Below the pieces are notes generated by a model that ran no database searches, had not been told where the DNA came from, and worked only from the letters and a program-made list of their open reading frames with translations. This document shows positions 34,051 to 43,209 of a DNA stretch of 64,000 bases, in pieces. Position numbers and translations under genes: made by a program. Each line of letters begins with the position of its first letter. Within the stretch, counting starts at the first letter, position 1. This stretch comes from Stenotrophomonas sp. ZAC14D1_NAIMI4_1 (GTDB lineage: Bacteria; Pseudomonadota; Gammaproteobacteria; Xanthomonadales; Xanthomonadaceae), in assembly GCF_003086775.1 (NCBI RefSeq), contig NZ_CP026001.1, positions 4,368,125 to 4,432,124 on the forward strand, in the 5' to 3' direction.

Positions 34051-34854
34051 ATGAGTAGTGAAATTCGAAACGTGCGCGTGGGTGGTCTGGCCACCGCATC
34101 GATCTCCAGGTCCGGACTTGCCCGGAAGATGCTGGAGGACTGCATGAAAGCCCGCCTGAACCGGCATGATTGGTTGCCGAAGGTCGTGCTGTCTTCAAAT
34201 GGCCAAGGTGTCGCACTTGCCGGCTCCGACCCAACCTTCATGCGCGCCATGGAGAGAGCAGACATCATTCATGCTGACGGCATGCCTGTGGTGTTTGCCA
34301 GTCGCTTGACACGGCATCCACTGCCCGAGCGAATCGCCACTACCGATTTCTTCCACGACGCAGCAAAGACAGCATCCGAGAATGGCCTCTCATTCTTCAT
34401 CTTGGGTGCGAGTGAAAGTCAGAATGAGCAAGCTGTCGTTCAGATCCAACGCCTGTATCCGCAGCTGAAGATCGCAGGCAGAAGGAATGGATACTTCGAC
34501 GAGGTGGAAGATGAGGCCGTCTGTGCAGAAATCCGCGCAAGCGGAGCGGACGTCCTGTGGGTTGCCCTAGGCAAGCCGAAGCAGGAGTACTGGTCCATCC
34601 GCAATCGCCATAAGCTGAAAGGCGTGGGCTGGATCAAGACATGCGGAGGCCTTTACGCGTTTCTCGCCGGGGACGCGCCTAGAGCACCGCAGTGGATGCA
34701 AGCGCTCGGACTTGAGTGGCTGTACAGGGCCCTGAATGAGCCGAGCAGGTTGGGCCTCCGATACCTCGCGACCAATCCTTATGCGTTCTACCGGCTGATC
34801 CGATATACCGAGTGGAGCAGAGTACTGCGCCTCAAGAGCGGTGCGACTCCATGA
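34051..34854 (+). CDS. WecG/TagA/GumM-family glycosyltransferase
   Basis: The 267-residue GT26 enzyme carries the signature VVLSSNGQGVALA, 'IIHADGMPVVFASRL' (Asp-Gly-Met-Pro), FFILGASE, and the long 'VLWVALGKPKQEYW' segment. These enzymes (WecG, TagA, GumM) move a sugar, often an amino sugar or glucuronate, onto a lipid-linked intermediate at the inner membrane. With ugd present, glucuronic acid is a plausible donor, as for the GumK/GumM steps of xanthan-like polymers, but this is inference. Five-base gap from the pyruvyl transferase. Confidence 0.85.
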   Translation: MSSEIRNVRVGGLATASISRSGLARKMLEDCMKARLNRHDWLPKVVLSSNGQGVALAGSDPTFMRAMERADIIHADGMPVVFASRLTRHPLPERIATTDFFHDAAKTASENGLSFFILGASESQNEQAVVQIQRLYPQLKIAGRRNGYFDEVEDEAVCAEIRASGADVLWVALGKPKQEYWSIRNRHKLKGVGWIKTCGGLYAFLAGDAPRAPQWMQALGLEWLYRALNEPSRLGLRYLATNPYAFYRLIRYTEWSRVLRLKSGATP

Positions 34855-35780
34855 TGAGCAATGGCCAGATTCACCGCGCCCTTGTCTCGGTGATCATCCC
34901 CCTTTTCAATCGTGGGGATTCGATCATCAGAGCCATCAACTCTGTTCTGTCCCAGGATGGTGTGGAACTCGAACTCATCGTTGTTGACGACGGGTCTACC
35001 GATGATTCGATTGCGTTGATCCGTCGCGAAATTACTGACCCCCGCCTCCGCATTATCCAGCAACAGAATGCCGGTGCTTGTTCGGCGCGGAATGCGGGAA
35101 TTGATGCCGCGCGCGGTGAATACGTAGCGTTCCTCGACTCCGACGACATGTTCCTTCCAGGCCACCTGTCCCAGTCCCTTCATCGCCTTAGCGAAATGCC
35201 CGAGCCAGCAGCGGTGTATGGACGGATCTTGGTCGATAGAGGGCAGAACAAGACGTTCCTGAAGCCCCCCAGAGCCATCCGTCCAGACGAACCCATGTCG
35301 GAGTACCTGCTTTGCGATCAAGGTTTCGTGCAGACATCAACCGTGGTCCTTTCCAAGGCTCTCGCCCAGCGCACGCGGTACGACACTTCACTTCGGTTTG
35401 GGCAGGACACTGACTTCGCAATCCGGCTCGCCGCCGCCGGAGCGAGGTTCGAGATGCTGGTCGAGCCGCAAGCAATCTGGACCGATCATTCAGCTCCAGG
35501 GCGGGTTTCAAACGCGCTCGACCCCTTCCCCCGCCTGGACTGGCTTGCGAGGCGCAGCGAGCAGATGACCGCCAGGGCCAAGAAGGGCGACCAGGGGTGG
35601 TACGTTGCAAAGGCAATGTTCAAGCGTGGCCACCGTATTCGGGCAGCGTCCCTGTATCTGCGCGCGGTTGTCGGAGGATGCTACAACGCGAAGCTGGCTG
35701 TTCGGATTGCGCTGCAGATCTTCCTACCGACCCGCCTGTACAGGAAGGTCGCCGACTTGACGCTTTCTTCCTCACGCTGA
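34851..35780 (+). CDS. GT2 family glycosyltransferase
   Basis: The 309-residue protein begins with the GT-A core VSVIIPLFNRGDSIIRAINSVLSQ. It has the donor-site VVDDGSTDDS, NAGACSARNAGI, and the metal DxD in FLDSDDMF. It is cytoplasmic, membrane-associated at most, and adds one sugar to the lipid-linked unit. The start overlaps the stop of the WecG-type gene (ATGA). No feature fixes donor or linkage. Confidence 0.85.
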   Translation: MMSNGQIHRALVSVIIPLFNRGDSIIRAINSVLSQDGVELELIVVDDGSTDDSIALIRREITDPRLRIIQQQNAGACSARNAGIDAARGEYVAFLDSDDMFLPGHLSQSLHRLSEMPEPAAVYGRILVDRGQNKTFLKPPRAIRPDEPMSEYLLCDQGFVQTSTVVLSKALAQRTRYDTSLRFGQDTDFAIRLAAAGARFEMLVEPQAIWTDHSAPGRVSNALDPFPRLDWLARRSEQMTARAKKGDQGWYVAKAMFKRGHRIRAASLYLRAVVGGCYNAKLAVRIALQIFLPTRLYRKVADLTLSSSR

Positions 35781-35806
35781 CGAACCAAGTACATAGAGCC
35801 CCGAGC

Positions 35807-37966
35807 ATGACGCTATCGAGCACAGTGGCAGGCAGCCGACCGGCGCCGCCCAAATCCATTCTGCGCATCGACATTCAGGCATTGCGGGCAATCGCTGTCC
35901 TGTTGGTGATCCTCGATCATCTGGTCCTTATCCAGAAGCTGCCAGGCCATCCTTTGGGTGGGTTTATTGGAGTTGATGTCTTTTTCGTCATATCCGGATT
36001 CCTGATTACGCAGCATCTAGCCAAGGAAGTGGCTTCCACCGGGAGCGTCTCGTTTCGCGACTTCTATCGCCGACGATTGCGCAGAATCCTGCCGATGGCA
36101 TTGCTGGTGATTGCAACAACGCTCGTTGCGTCCTGGCTGGTCTTCTGGCCGTGGCAGACCGCATCGTCTGCGCTGGATGGGCTCTGGGCTGCTCTTTTTG
36201 TTTCGAACATTGCATTTGCACTTCGCGGCGTTGATTACTTCGCGGCGGATCACGTTTCAGTGTTCCAGCACTACTGGTCGTTATCAGTTGAAGAGCAGTT
36301 CTATCTCGTTTGGCCGGTGCTCATAGCGGCCGCTGCCTTGGGTGGTACACGCGGCAAAGTGCTGCAGCGAAGACTGTTCTGGATCGCACTTTTTGTGGGC
36401 TGTGCGTCGTTAATCTGGGCTTGCCTGGAAACGAGATCGTCCCCTGCCAGCGCCTATTTCTCCACCTTATCGAGGGGGTTCCAGTTTGCCATCGGTGCGA
36501 TAGTCGCTTTGACCACCCCGCGACTTGCGAGCCTGGGCCACTCTCTGCGTCCGTGGCTCAGTGGATTTGGCTTGGCGATGATCATCGCCTCCGTATGGTT
36601 GGTGGACCCCTCAACCGGTTTCCCAGGTCCTATGGGATTGCTGCCTGCATTGGGGGCTGGACTATTCATAGCAGCAGGAACAGGAACCACCCGTCAGATC
36701 GCATTTTGGCCTCTTCGCACGCGGCCGATGACCTACCTTGGTGACATTTCGTACTCACTGTATCTGTGGCACTGGCCGGTAATTGTTTTCCTGAGTGCCC
36801 TGATACCGCGCGACATAGTTGTGGTGCCTGCCGCGCTTGCGCTTACCGGCGTGCTTTCCATCATCTCTTACCGGTTCGTAGAGCAAGGTGTCCTGCGCTC
36901 AAAATGGCTCCTCCCCGCTGTGCGGACGCAGCCGGCGGAGGGCGCTTTCCACCGGCAGCCTCAAGGCCGCGACACGTTCTTGCGCAATGCGGGTGTCATG
37001 ATTTCAGCGATTGTCCTGGTTGGAGCCACCATAGCTGCCGGCGACGCTGCTGTGCGCAGGATGTCCTCATCGCGAGTGGCAAGCACGCCGGCCGGCACCC
37101 TTCAGTTGCAACCGCAGCCGATATCCGCGTTGAAGTACGTCGAAGAGATTCAAGGCCTCATTGCCACTTCGGACGTAAAGAGCGACTGGAGCGGTCTGAA
37201 ACCGGCGATTTCGGACATCAGCGCATATGGCACAGAGCTGACCAAGGAGTGCTGGACGGGGCAGCGTGACGAACCGCGCAGTTGTGTGCGTGGAAACCCT
37301 CAGGCGCCCCATACGATCGTGGTACTGGGAGATTCAATTGCCATGAATGCCGCGTTCTCCGTAAACGCGTTCGTGCGCCAGAATCCCGAATGGAAGATGA
37401 TCGTGTACGCAAAGCTTGGCTGTGCGTTTGCCAACATAGATCAGCCCGCGCCCGACGGCTCGCCTTACCACGAATGCACTGCATTCAGGAAATGGGCGCT
37501 CGCCAAGATCAGGGAGGACAAGCCGGATATCGTGTGGACGACCTCTGCGATTCCGAGTCGCACATCGAGCTCGTCAGAGGCGCAACTGGAAGACATGTGG
37601 AGACACGGCGTGGAGGATTCGCTGAGTCAGCTGTCTGCAGTCCCCCGGATTCTGATAGTTGCGCCACCGCCAGCGGGGCAGGACCTCGTGTTCTGCTCTA
37701 GGCCTTTCAACCGGCCTTCTGACTGCTCAGGGTCCGTTTCCGGTAGATGGCTGCACATCAATGCCGCAAGTCGTGATGCGGCAGCTTCTGCAGGCAGGAC
37801 CTATATCGACACAGGACTCTGGTACTGCAACCGCAATGGATACTGCCCTGCTGTGATTGGAGACTACATCGTGCGCCGGGATGAGCGGCACCTCACCTAT
37901 GAGTATGGGGAGTTCCTGGCGCCGCTGGTCAAGTCATGGGTGGAAGCAACTCCCGACGACAGATAG
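35807..37966 (+). CDS. AT3 acyltransferase with C-terminal SGNH domain (OafA-like)
   Basis: The 719-residue protein has an N-terminal acyltransferase-3 domain with about ten membrane helices (DIQALRAIAVLLVILDHL, GFIGVDVFFVISGFLI, YWSLSVEEQFYLVWP, SYSLYLWHWPVIVF). It ends in a periplasmic SGNH domain with the catalytic Ser in VVLGDSIAMN and the Asp-His pair in DERHLTYEYG. Proteins of this build O-acetylate surface polysaccharides (OafA, LPS O-antigen). Here it probably acetylates the EPS repeat. The ATG at 35807 gives a short cytoplasmic N terminus; the frame is open further upstream inside the GT2 gene. Confidence 0.88.
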   Translation: MTLSSTVAGSRPAPPKSILRIDIQALRAIAVLLVILDHLVLIQKLPGHPLGGFIGVDVFFVISGFLITQHLAKEVASTGSVSFRDFYRRRLRRILPMALLVIATTLVASWLVFWPWQTASSALDGLWAALFVSNIAFALRGVDYFAADHVSVFQHYWSLSVEEQFYLVWPVLIAAAALGGTRGKVLQRRLFWIALFVGCASLIWACLETRSSPASAYFSTLSRGFQFAIGAIVALTTPRLASLGHSLRPWLSGFGLAMIIASVWLVDPSTGFPGPMGLLPALGAGLFIAAGTGTTRQIAFWPLRTRPMTYLGDISYSLYLWHWPVIVFLSALIPRDIVVVPAALALTGVLSIISYRFVEQGVLRSKWLLPAVRTQPAEGAFHRQPQGRDTFLRNAGVMISAIVLVGATIAAGDAAVRRMSSSRVASTPAGTLQLQPQPISALKYVEEIQGLIATSDVKSDWSGLKPAISDISAYGTELTKECWTGQRDEPRSCVRGNPQAPHTIVVLGDSIAMNAAFSVNAFVRQNPEWKMIVYAKLGCAFANIDQPAPDGSPYHECTAFRKWALAKIREDKPDIVWTTSAIPSRTSSSSEAQLEDMWRHGVEDSLSQLSAVPRILIVAPPPAGQDLVFCSRPFNRPSDCSGSVSGRWLHINAASRDAAASAGRTYIDTGLWYCNRNGYCPAVIGDYIVRRDERHLTYEYGEFLAPLVKSWVEATPDDR

Positions 37967-38064
37967 GTCACGGGCGATGATTGCGTTGGTGGGCCCAATG
38001 TCGGCAAGCTATCTGCGGCCCAGTCCCTTCACGCCACTTTCAACGCGCCCCCAGTCCGGGGGCC

Positions 38065-39468
38065 ATGGTCCGGCAACCAGCCGGGCCGTCCATTTCCGAG
38101 CCCCAGAACGTGCCCGATTCAACCCATACTGATGCTGCGCCCTGCCTGACGCATCCATCCAAGCGACCTGCCCGAGTAGTAGGTCTACTACTCGGGCTCG
38201 CAGCGGCAACACCTGGATTGGTCTCCCCGATTGCGGGTCTGCCTCTCCGTCCTTGGCACGCATTCATCCTTGCCGCGTTTGGTTTGGCCCTATTGAGCCG
38301 AGCTGGCTCACTGCGAACTTCGAATGCTTCTGTCCCCAAGCTGGACATAGTCGTTCTGCTCCTGACGATCATTACGGCGATCATCGAAGCTTCCAATGCC
38401 GTTTACCTGAACTACGCACCGGACTACATGTTTGTAGCACGCCCCATGATCTGGTTGATGATCTACTGGGCTGCACGACTTTCCGTCAGCTCATTGGAAG
38501 ATGCAAGGCGCCTGCTGTTCTGGTTCGCACTGCCAGCGGTTCCATCCGTCGCATTGGGTTTTGCCCAGATTCTGGGCGTTGATGCAGTCCAGCAGCTGAT
38601 CGTTCGGCTGTCCCCTGACAGCGGCGGCTTTATTGCACGGCTGGAGGACGGAAGGCTGATCCGCGCTACGGCATTGGTCCAGCACTGGACATCGTTCGGA
38701 TCGTACCTTTGCACGGTCGTGGCGGCATCAATGGCACTGCTCACGTTGTCACGCATCTACAAGCTCGGGAAGGAATGGATAGCTTGGGGCTTGCTCGCCA
38801 TTTCAGGCATCGGCGTGCTGACCACCTTGACTTTGGCTCCCATCGTCACGGCTTTCTTCATCTTTGTCGGGGGGTTGAAGACTGCACGCGCGGTAGGCCG
38901 GGCTGCTCCCATGGTTTTGCTTGTCGCTGTCGTAGCAGCCGCGTCGCTTGGCTCCCTGTTCGCCGAACGCTTTGAACAGCAGTTCGCCACTAGCCGTGAG
39001 GCAAGTAGCGACGGCGCCAGTACCTGGGTTCCTTCGACTCTGGCTTATCGCTACAACATCTGGGTAACTGAGACCATCCCAATGATCAAGGATCGACCGC
39101 TGACTGGCTGGGGCACCAGCGTCTACGAAGCGGCAATCTCGAGCCCGGATACCAAGCGAACCTACCCCTACCAGATGGCCTGGAGCTCGCCGGAATCACA
39201 GTGGTTCAACCTACTGATGACCTTCGGCGTCATCGGTTTCATCGGGTTTCTCGCGGTATTCTTTCTTATGTGGACGACGCTTCGAAGAGCATCCAAGGCA
39301 GGGAATCAGTGGATTGCCCGGCCTACCATTCTGCTCTTTGTTCTGATGCTGATATCTGCGTTCACCGCACCGGTCTTCACCAATCATGGGCTCCCAGTTG
39401 GTCTCTGGACGCTGCTCGCGCTTGCATCTGCTTTTGCTGCACCAAGCCGAGCATGGCGCTCGTCCTGA
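38065..39468 (+). CDS. O-antigen ligase/polymerase family protein (Wzy-like)
   Basis: The product is about 467 residues from the ATG at 38065; a GTG at 38110 is possible. It has about 11 membrane helices and a large periplasmic loop, about residues 310-380, containing 'STLAYRYNIWVTETIPMIKDRPLTGWGTSVYE', the Wzy_C signature region of ligases and polymerases. In a Wzx/Wzy-dependent EPS locus with flippase and co-polymerase, polymerase is the sensible role. Ninety-eight bases separate it from the acyltransferase gene. Confidence 0.78.
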   Translation: MVRQPAGPSISEPQNVPDSTHTDAAPCLTHPSKRPARVVGLLLGLAAATPGLVSPIAGLPLRPWHAFILAAFGLALLSRAGSLRTSNASVPKLDIVVLLLTIITAIIEASNAVYLNYAPDYMFVARPMIWLMIYWAARLSVSSLEDARRLLFWFALPAVPSVALGFAQILGVDAVQQLIVRLSPDSGGFIARLEDGRLIRATALVQHWTSFGSYLCTVVAASMALLTLSRIYKLGKEWIAWGLLAISGIGVLTTLTLAPIVTAFFIFVGGLKTARAVGRAAPMVLLVAVVAAASLGSLFAERFEQQFATSREASSDGASTWVPSTLAYRYNIWVTETIPMIKDRPLTGWGTSVYEAAISSPDTKRTYPYQMAWSSPESQWFNLLMTFGVIGFIGFLAVFFLMWTTLRRASKAGNQWIARPTILLFVLMLISAFTAPVFTNHGLPVGLWTLLALASAFAAPSRAWRSS

Positions 39469-39522
39469 CGCCATGACCAGCTTCTCCGTTTCATCCCTCC
39501 GGCCCGCCGCCTCCAGGTCCCG

Positions 39523-41052
39523 ATGTCCCGTTCTCTAAAGATCGCCAAGAACTCAGCCTACCTCTACTTGAGGATGCTGCTGGTCCTTGCCACAAGTCTG
39601 TATACCGTGCGCGTGGTCTTGCAGGCACTGGGGGTCGATGATTTCGGCATCTATAGCGTGGCTGGTGGGATTGTCGCCATCTTCTCATTCCTCAATAACA
39701 CCATGTCCGCAGCTGCGCAGCGCTTTATGGGCATCGATATCGGCAAGGGCGACCAAGTGGCCCTTGGAAAGACGTTCAATGCAACCTTCGTTGCACACGT
39801 GGCTATCGCTGCTGGCGTCGTTGTTCTCGGTGAAACGCTCGGCATGTGGCTTCTGCGAAGCGCATTGGACATTCCACAGGGCCGACTGGCCGCTGCCGTT
39901 ATGGTGCTCCACCTATCTGTAGCGGCATCCGTTGCATTGATCCTCCGCACGCCGTTCAATGCTCTAATCATTTCAAGACAGAAAATGTGGTTCTTTTCAG
40001 CCACTAGCGTCATAGAGGCGTTGATGAAGCTCGCGATCGCCTTCATGATTTCGCACACAGGCCTCGACCGGCTTGTTCTGTATGCTGCGCTGGTATGCTG
40101 CGTATCCTGGTTGATGCTCGGCTGCTATTTGCTTTTCTGCCAGATGCACTTCTCCGAATCACGGTTTGCGCCGCATCGAGAGTGGAAGATCTATGCCGCA
40201 TTGGCATCCTTCATCAGCTGGAGTTTCATCGGCAGCTTATCGAACGTTTTCCGGACCCAGGGCTCCAACACTCTGCTTAACGTGTTCTTTGGCCCGGCTT
40301 TGAACGCCGCGCATGGTGTAATGACCCAGGCACAGAGTGCAGCGACGCAGTTTGCGAGCAGCTTCCACTTGGCGCTCAGTCCTGAGATCTATCAGAGCTA
40401 TGCGCAGGGCGAACGTAAGCGCCTGCAATCCCTTGTGACCATGGGCTCCAAGCTGAACTTCATTCTTCTGGGGATCTTGTTCCTACCCGCGATCCACTGT
40501 ATCGACTACCTGCTTTTCATCTGGTTGAAGACTCCGCCACCGCACTCGGCAACATTCATTAAGTGGATGCTGGTCAATATCCTGCTCGAGACGGTCTCAC
40601 AACCCCTTATGACTGCGGCGTCGGCAACAGGGCGCATACGAAACTACCAACTCGTTGTGGGCGGCGTCATCCTGCTCAACCTTCCCTTGACCTGGCTGGC
40701 CTTCGCACTGCATTCCAGACCTGAGAGCTTTCTCTGCATAGCGCTGGTGCTCCAGGTCGTTACGTTCTGCTTGCGCATATGGTTCCTGAAGCGAATGATG
40801 GATTTTGATGCCGTCGCCTACATCAAGACGGTAGCTCTCCCGTTGTTGCTGCTGCTTGGCATTGCCGGTGGACTGCTCCTGGCAGCAGATGCCTGGCTTG
40901 GCCCTCCCCTCACCTTCTTCGATGTCGCATTGCATGGAATGCTGCTGGCCCTGCCTATGGCAGCTGCCTCTGTGTTCGTCGGGCTTGGCAAAGATGAGCG
41001 GATTTACATCGTAAATAAAATCAAGAGTCGGAAGAATAAAAATGGCAAATAG
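39523..41052 (+). CDS. polysaccharide flippase (Wzx-like, MOP superfamily)
   Basis: The 509-residue inner-membrane protein has 12-14 helices. The N terminus (KIAKNSAYLYLRMLLVLATSLYTVRVVLQALGVDDFGIYSVAGGIV) is the usual PST/MOP signature, with the amphipathic first helix and the 'LG..DFGIY' motif. It would move the lipid-linked repeat unit to the periplasm for Wzy and Wzc. The final residues are Lys/Asn-rich. The gene overlaps the next by 11 bases. Confidence 0.85.
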   Translation: MSRSLKIAKNSAYLYLRMLLVLATSLYTVRVVLQALGVDDFGIYSVAGGIVAIFSFLNNTMSAAAQRFMGIDIGKGDQVALGKTFNATFVAHVAIAAGVVVLGETLGMWLLRSALDIPQGRLAAAVMVLHLSVAASVALILRTPFNALIISRQKMWFFSATSVIEALMKLAIAFMISHTGLDRLVLYAALVCCVSWLMLGCYLLFCQMHFSESRFAPHREWKIYAALASFISWSFIGSLSNVFRTQGSNTLLNVFFGPALNAAHGVMTQAQSAATQFASSFHLALSPEIYQSYAQGERKRLQSLVTMGSKLNFILLGILFLPAIHCIDYLLFIWLKTPPPHSATFIKWMLVNILLETVSQPLMTAASATGRIRNYQLVVGGVILLNLPLTWLAFALHSRPESFLCIALVLQVVTFCLRIWFLKRMMDFDAVAYIKTVALPLLLLLGIAGGLLLAADAWLGPPLTFFDVALHGMLLALPMAAASVFVGLGKDERIYIVNKIKSRKNKNGK

Positions 41053-42040
41053 TCCATCGTCCAGGGAGTCCATCGTGCGCCCACTCCGCAAGCGCCTCCG
41101 CATGTGGGCGGATCTGGCCAAAGTCATAACCTACGATGCGCAACGTTTTGTTCGCCATTCCGGCCTGCTGCGCAAGTCGAAGCACCCTCCATCAATGGCC
41201 GCCCTCATCACGAAGCAGTACCACCGCATCGAGAAGGGGCTCGCACTTCCCCAGCCGCGCGCCGGATTTGGGGAAAGTGGAATACATGAATTGTGCATGC
41301 TCATACAGGAAGGACTGCGGAAGAAGACATGCAGGCCCGAGATTACGCTCGCAGTCGACGCTTTGGTCGGCTATCGGGACTTCAATCTCAGTCATGGAAT
41401 TGCGCCTTTCCCGTGGCTCGATGCAACTATCAAGCTTGCAGTCGATTCCGGCATAGCCGTCACAGGAACGCCGGTCAGGCCGGCTGCGACTCATCCGTCA
41501 CTTCCTACAGGCAATCCTGGTCTGGATATGATTGTAGGGAGGACGTCCGTACGTGACTTCTCGGACGCGTACGTTCCTGATGCAGTGCTTGAACAGGCAG
41601 TTCTTGCGGCACAGCACGCACCCTGTGTCTGCAATCGACAGTCCGGCCGAATCCACTTGCTGAGAGACGAGGCAGCAAGGAAAACCGCTTTGGCGCACCA
41701 GAATGGCAATCGGGGATTTGGTCACACCGCATCCGTCATCGCTGTAGTAACTGTCGACCAAGCGGAGATGCTTGAGCCGACGGAGCGTTACCAGCATTGG
41801 ATTGATGGTGGAATGTTTGCGCAGAATTTCCTACTGGGTCTACATGCCCAGGGCTACGGTGCATGCCCATTGAACTGGTCATCGTCGGTGGCAAAGGATC
41901 GGCAGATCCGAAAAGCCCTCTCGTTCCTTCCTGCGTCGGAGACAATCATCATGCTCATCGCAATCGGTGCGCTCAAAAGTGACTACCATGTGGCGCGCTC
42001 TGCCCGCCGCCAACTGTCTGAGGTCATGAAGATCGTATGA
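41042..42040 (+). CDS. nitroreductase-family protein in the EPS operon
   Basis: The 332-residue protein has a basic N-terminal extension (about 130 residues). A nitroreductase FMN domain follows at about residues 155-325 (MIVGRTSVRDFSD, LAAQHAPCVCNRQSGRIHLL, the stretch from QNFLLGLHAQGYGACPLNW, LIAIGALK). The Arg-Thr-Ser-Val-Arg start and ...Cys-Asn-Arg-Gln replace the usual RRSVR/SPSxxNxQ. It is embedded between wzx-like and pyruvyl transferase genes with overlaps on both sides. Such pairs recur in surface-polysaccharide loci; the reaction is unknown. Confidence 0.75.
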   Translation: MANSPSSRESIVRPLRKRLRMWADLAKVITYDAQRFVRHSGLLRKSKHPPSMAALITKQYHRIEKGLALPQPRAGFGESGIHELCMLIQEGLRKKTCRPEITLAVDALVGYRDFNLSHGIAPFPWLDATIKLAVDSGIAVTGTPVRPAATHPSLPTGNPGLDMIVGRTSVRDFSDAYVPDAVLEQAVLAAQHAPCVCNRQSGRIHLLRDEAARKTALAHQNGNRGFGHTASVIAVVTVDQAEMLEPTERYQHWIDGGMFAQNFLLGLHAQGYGACPLNWSSSVAKDRQIRKALSFLPASETIIMLIAIGALKSDYHVARSARRQLSEVMKIV

Positions 42041-43173
42041 AAGTTGCCGTCCTTACCCTTTCGCTCTACGCCAACTATGGTGGGAATCTACAAGCCTACG
42101 CGCTGCTTACGGCGCTGAAAGACCTCGGCCACGACGCATGGTTCCTCAACCGTGAACGCCATAAGGTCCCCTTCTGGAAGGTCCCGCCCATGCTTACCAA
42201 ACGGCTGTTGAAGCGTTATGTGCTCGGGCGGAGAGTCAAGATTCGCGATGGCCTGCTCGACCAGAAGGAGCGCGCTATCGTGGCGCAGCATTCGCGGCGC
42301 TTCATTGCTGAGCGGATCCAGCCACAGACAGATGAGTACTTGAGCAGCACTGCTCTCAGTCAGCACATGCCTGGCCTTGGATTCGACGCTGTTATTGTCG
42401 GTAGCGATCAGGTGTGGCGCCAGAGATTCGTCAAGTCAAACCTGACCGACTATTTCTGCGGATTCATCCCCGAGTCAGACCTTCGCACGCGCCGCATATC
42501 TTACGCAGCGTCTTTCGGAACGGCTGAATGGGAGTATTCACCCGAGGAGACGCAGCGATGCGCCGCTCTGGCAAAGCGCTTTCACGCCATCTCTGTTCGT
42601 GAAGACACGGGTGTCGACCAATGCCGTGAAAAATTCGGCGTATCTGCGGAACATGTCGTGGATCCTACGATGCTGCTTACGGCAGATCGTTACACCCAGC
42701 TGATTAACGAACCGGAGCGCAGGTCAGAGGGGATCTTGGTTTACATACTGGACTTGACTGCCGAAAAGCAGAAGATTGTGGATCAGGTCGCCTTGCAACT
42801 TGGCCTTCCAGTGTTCTTTGTCAATGCAAGGCCTGAAAAGAACGATGCATCCATCAATGGACGCGTTGCGCCCCCGGTTGAAGACTGGCTACGCGGTTTC
42901 CGGGACGCTGCATTCGTCATCACCGACTCCTTCCACGGAACGGTGTTTGCCATCCTGTTCAACAAGCCATTCATCGCATACGGCAATGCCACTCGTGGCA
43001 TGGCACGCTTCAGTTCCCTGCTTGGCATGTTCGGGCTCCTTGAACGCTTGGTATCCGGAGCGGATGAACTCGGTGACCTCGCAAACCGCCCCATTGAATG
43101 GAATGAGGTGAACCGCAAGGTGGACAGCGAGAGAGCGAAGGGCCTCGAATTTCTTCGTAGTTCGCTGAGCTAA
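42037..43173 (+). CDS. polysaccharide pyruvyl transferase family protein (second copy)
   Basis: The 378-residue protein opens with VAVLTLSLYANYGGNLQAYALLTALKDLG, then FDAVIVGSDQVWR, and the conserved TDSFHGTVFAILFNKPF block with the catalytic-site His. This is the canonical CsaB/PS_pyruv_trans pattern. It is cytoplasmic and would use PEP. Its ATGA overlap with the nitroreductase gene makes the pair a likely functional unit. It is the last gene of the plus-strand EPS operon. Confidence 0.85.
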   Translation: MKVAVLTLSLYANYGGNLQAYALLTALKDLGHDAWFLNRERHKVPFWKVPPMLTKRLLKRYVLGRRVKIRDGLLDQKERAIVAQHSRRFIAERIQPQTDEYLSSTALSQHMPGLGFDAVIVGSDQVWRQRFVKSNLTDYFCGFIPESDLRTRRISYAASFGTAEWEYSPEETQRCAALAKRFHAISVREDTGVDQCREKFGVSAEHVVDPTMLLTADRYTQLINEPERRSEGILVYILDLTAEKQKIVDQVALQLGLPVFFVNARPEKNDASINGRVAPPVEDWLRGFRDAAFVITDSFHGTVFAILFNKPFIAYGNATRGMARFSSLLGMFGLLERLVSGADELGDLANRPIEWNEVNRKVDSERAKGLEFLRSSLS

Positions 43174-43178
43174 GGTTG

Positions 43179-43209
43179 GGCTTCCTGGCCAAGTCTGGAT
43201 CAGGAAGCC
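43179..43209. terminator. stem-loop between convergent EPS genes
   Basis: GGCTTCCTG (43179-43187) pairs with CAGGAAGCC (43201-43209) around a 13-base loop, directly after the pyruvyl transferase stop. The right arm lies in the last codons of the opposing gene. There is no T-run, so termination is uncertain. Confidence 0.4.

Noticed and set aside
41042..42040. Gene as an ordinary oxygen-insensitive nitroreductase
   Set aside because: A long N-terminal extension and overlaps with EPS genes on both sides argue for a polysaccharide-linked role.
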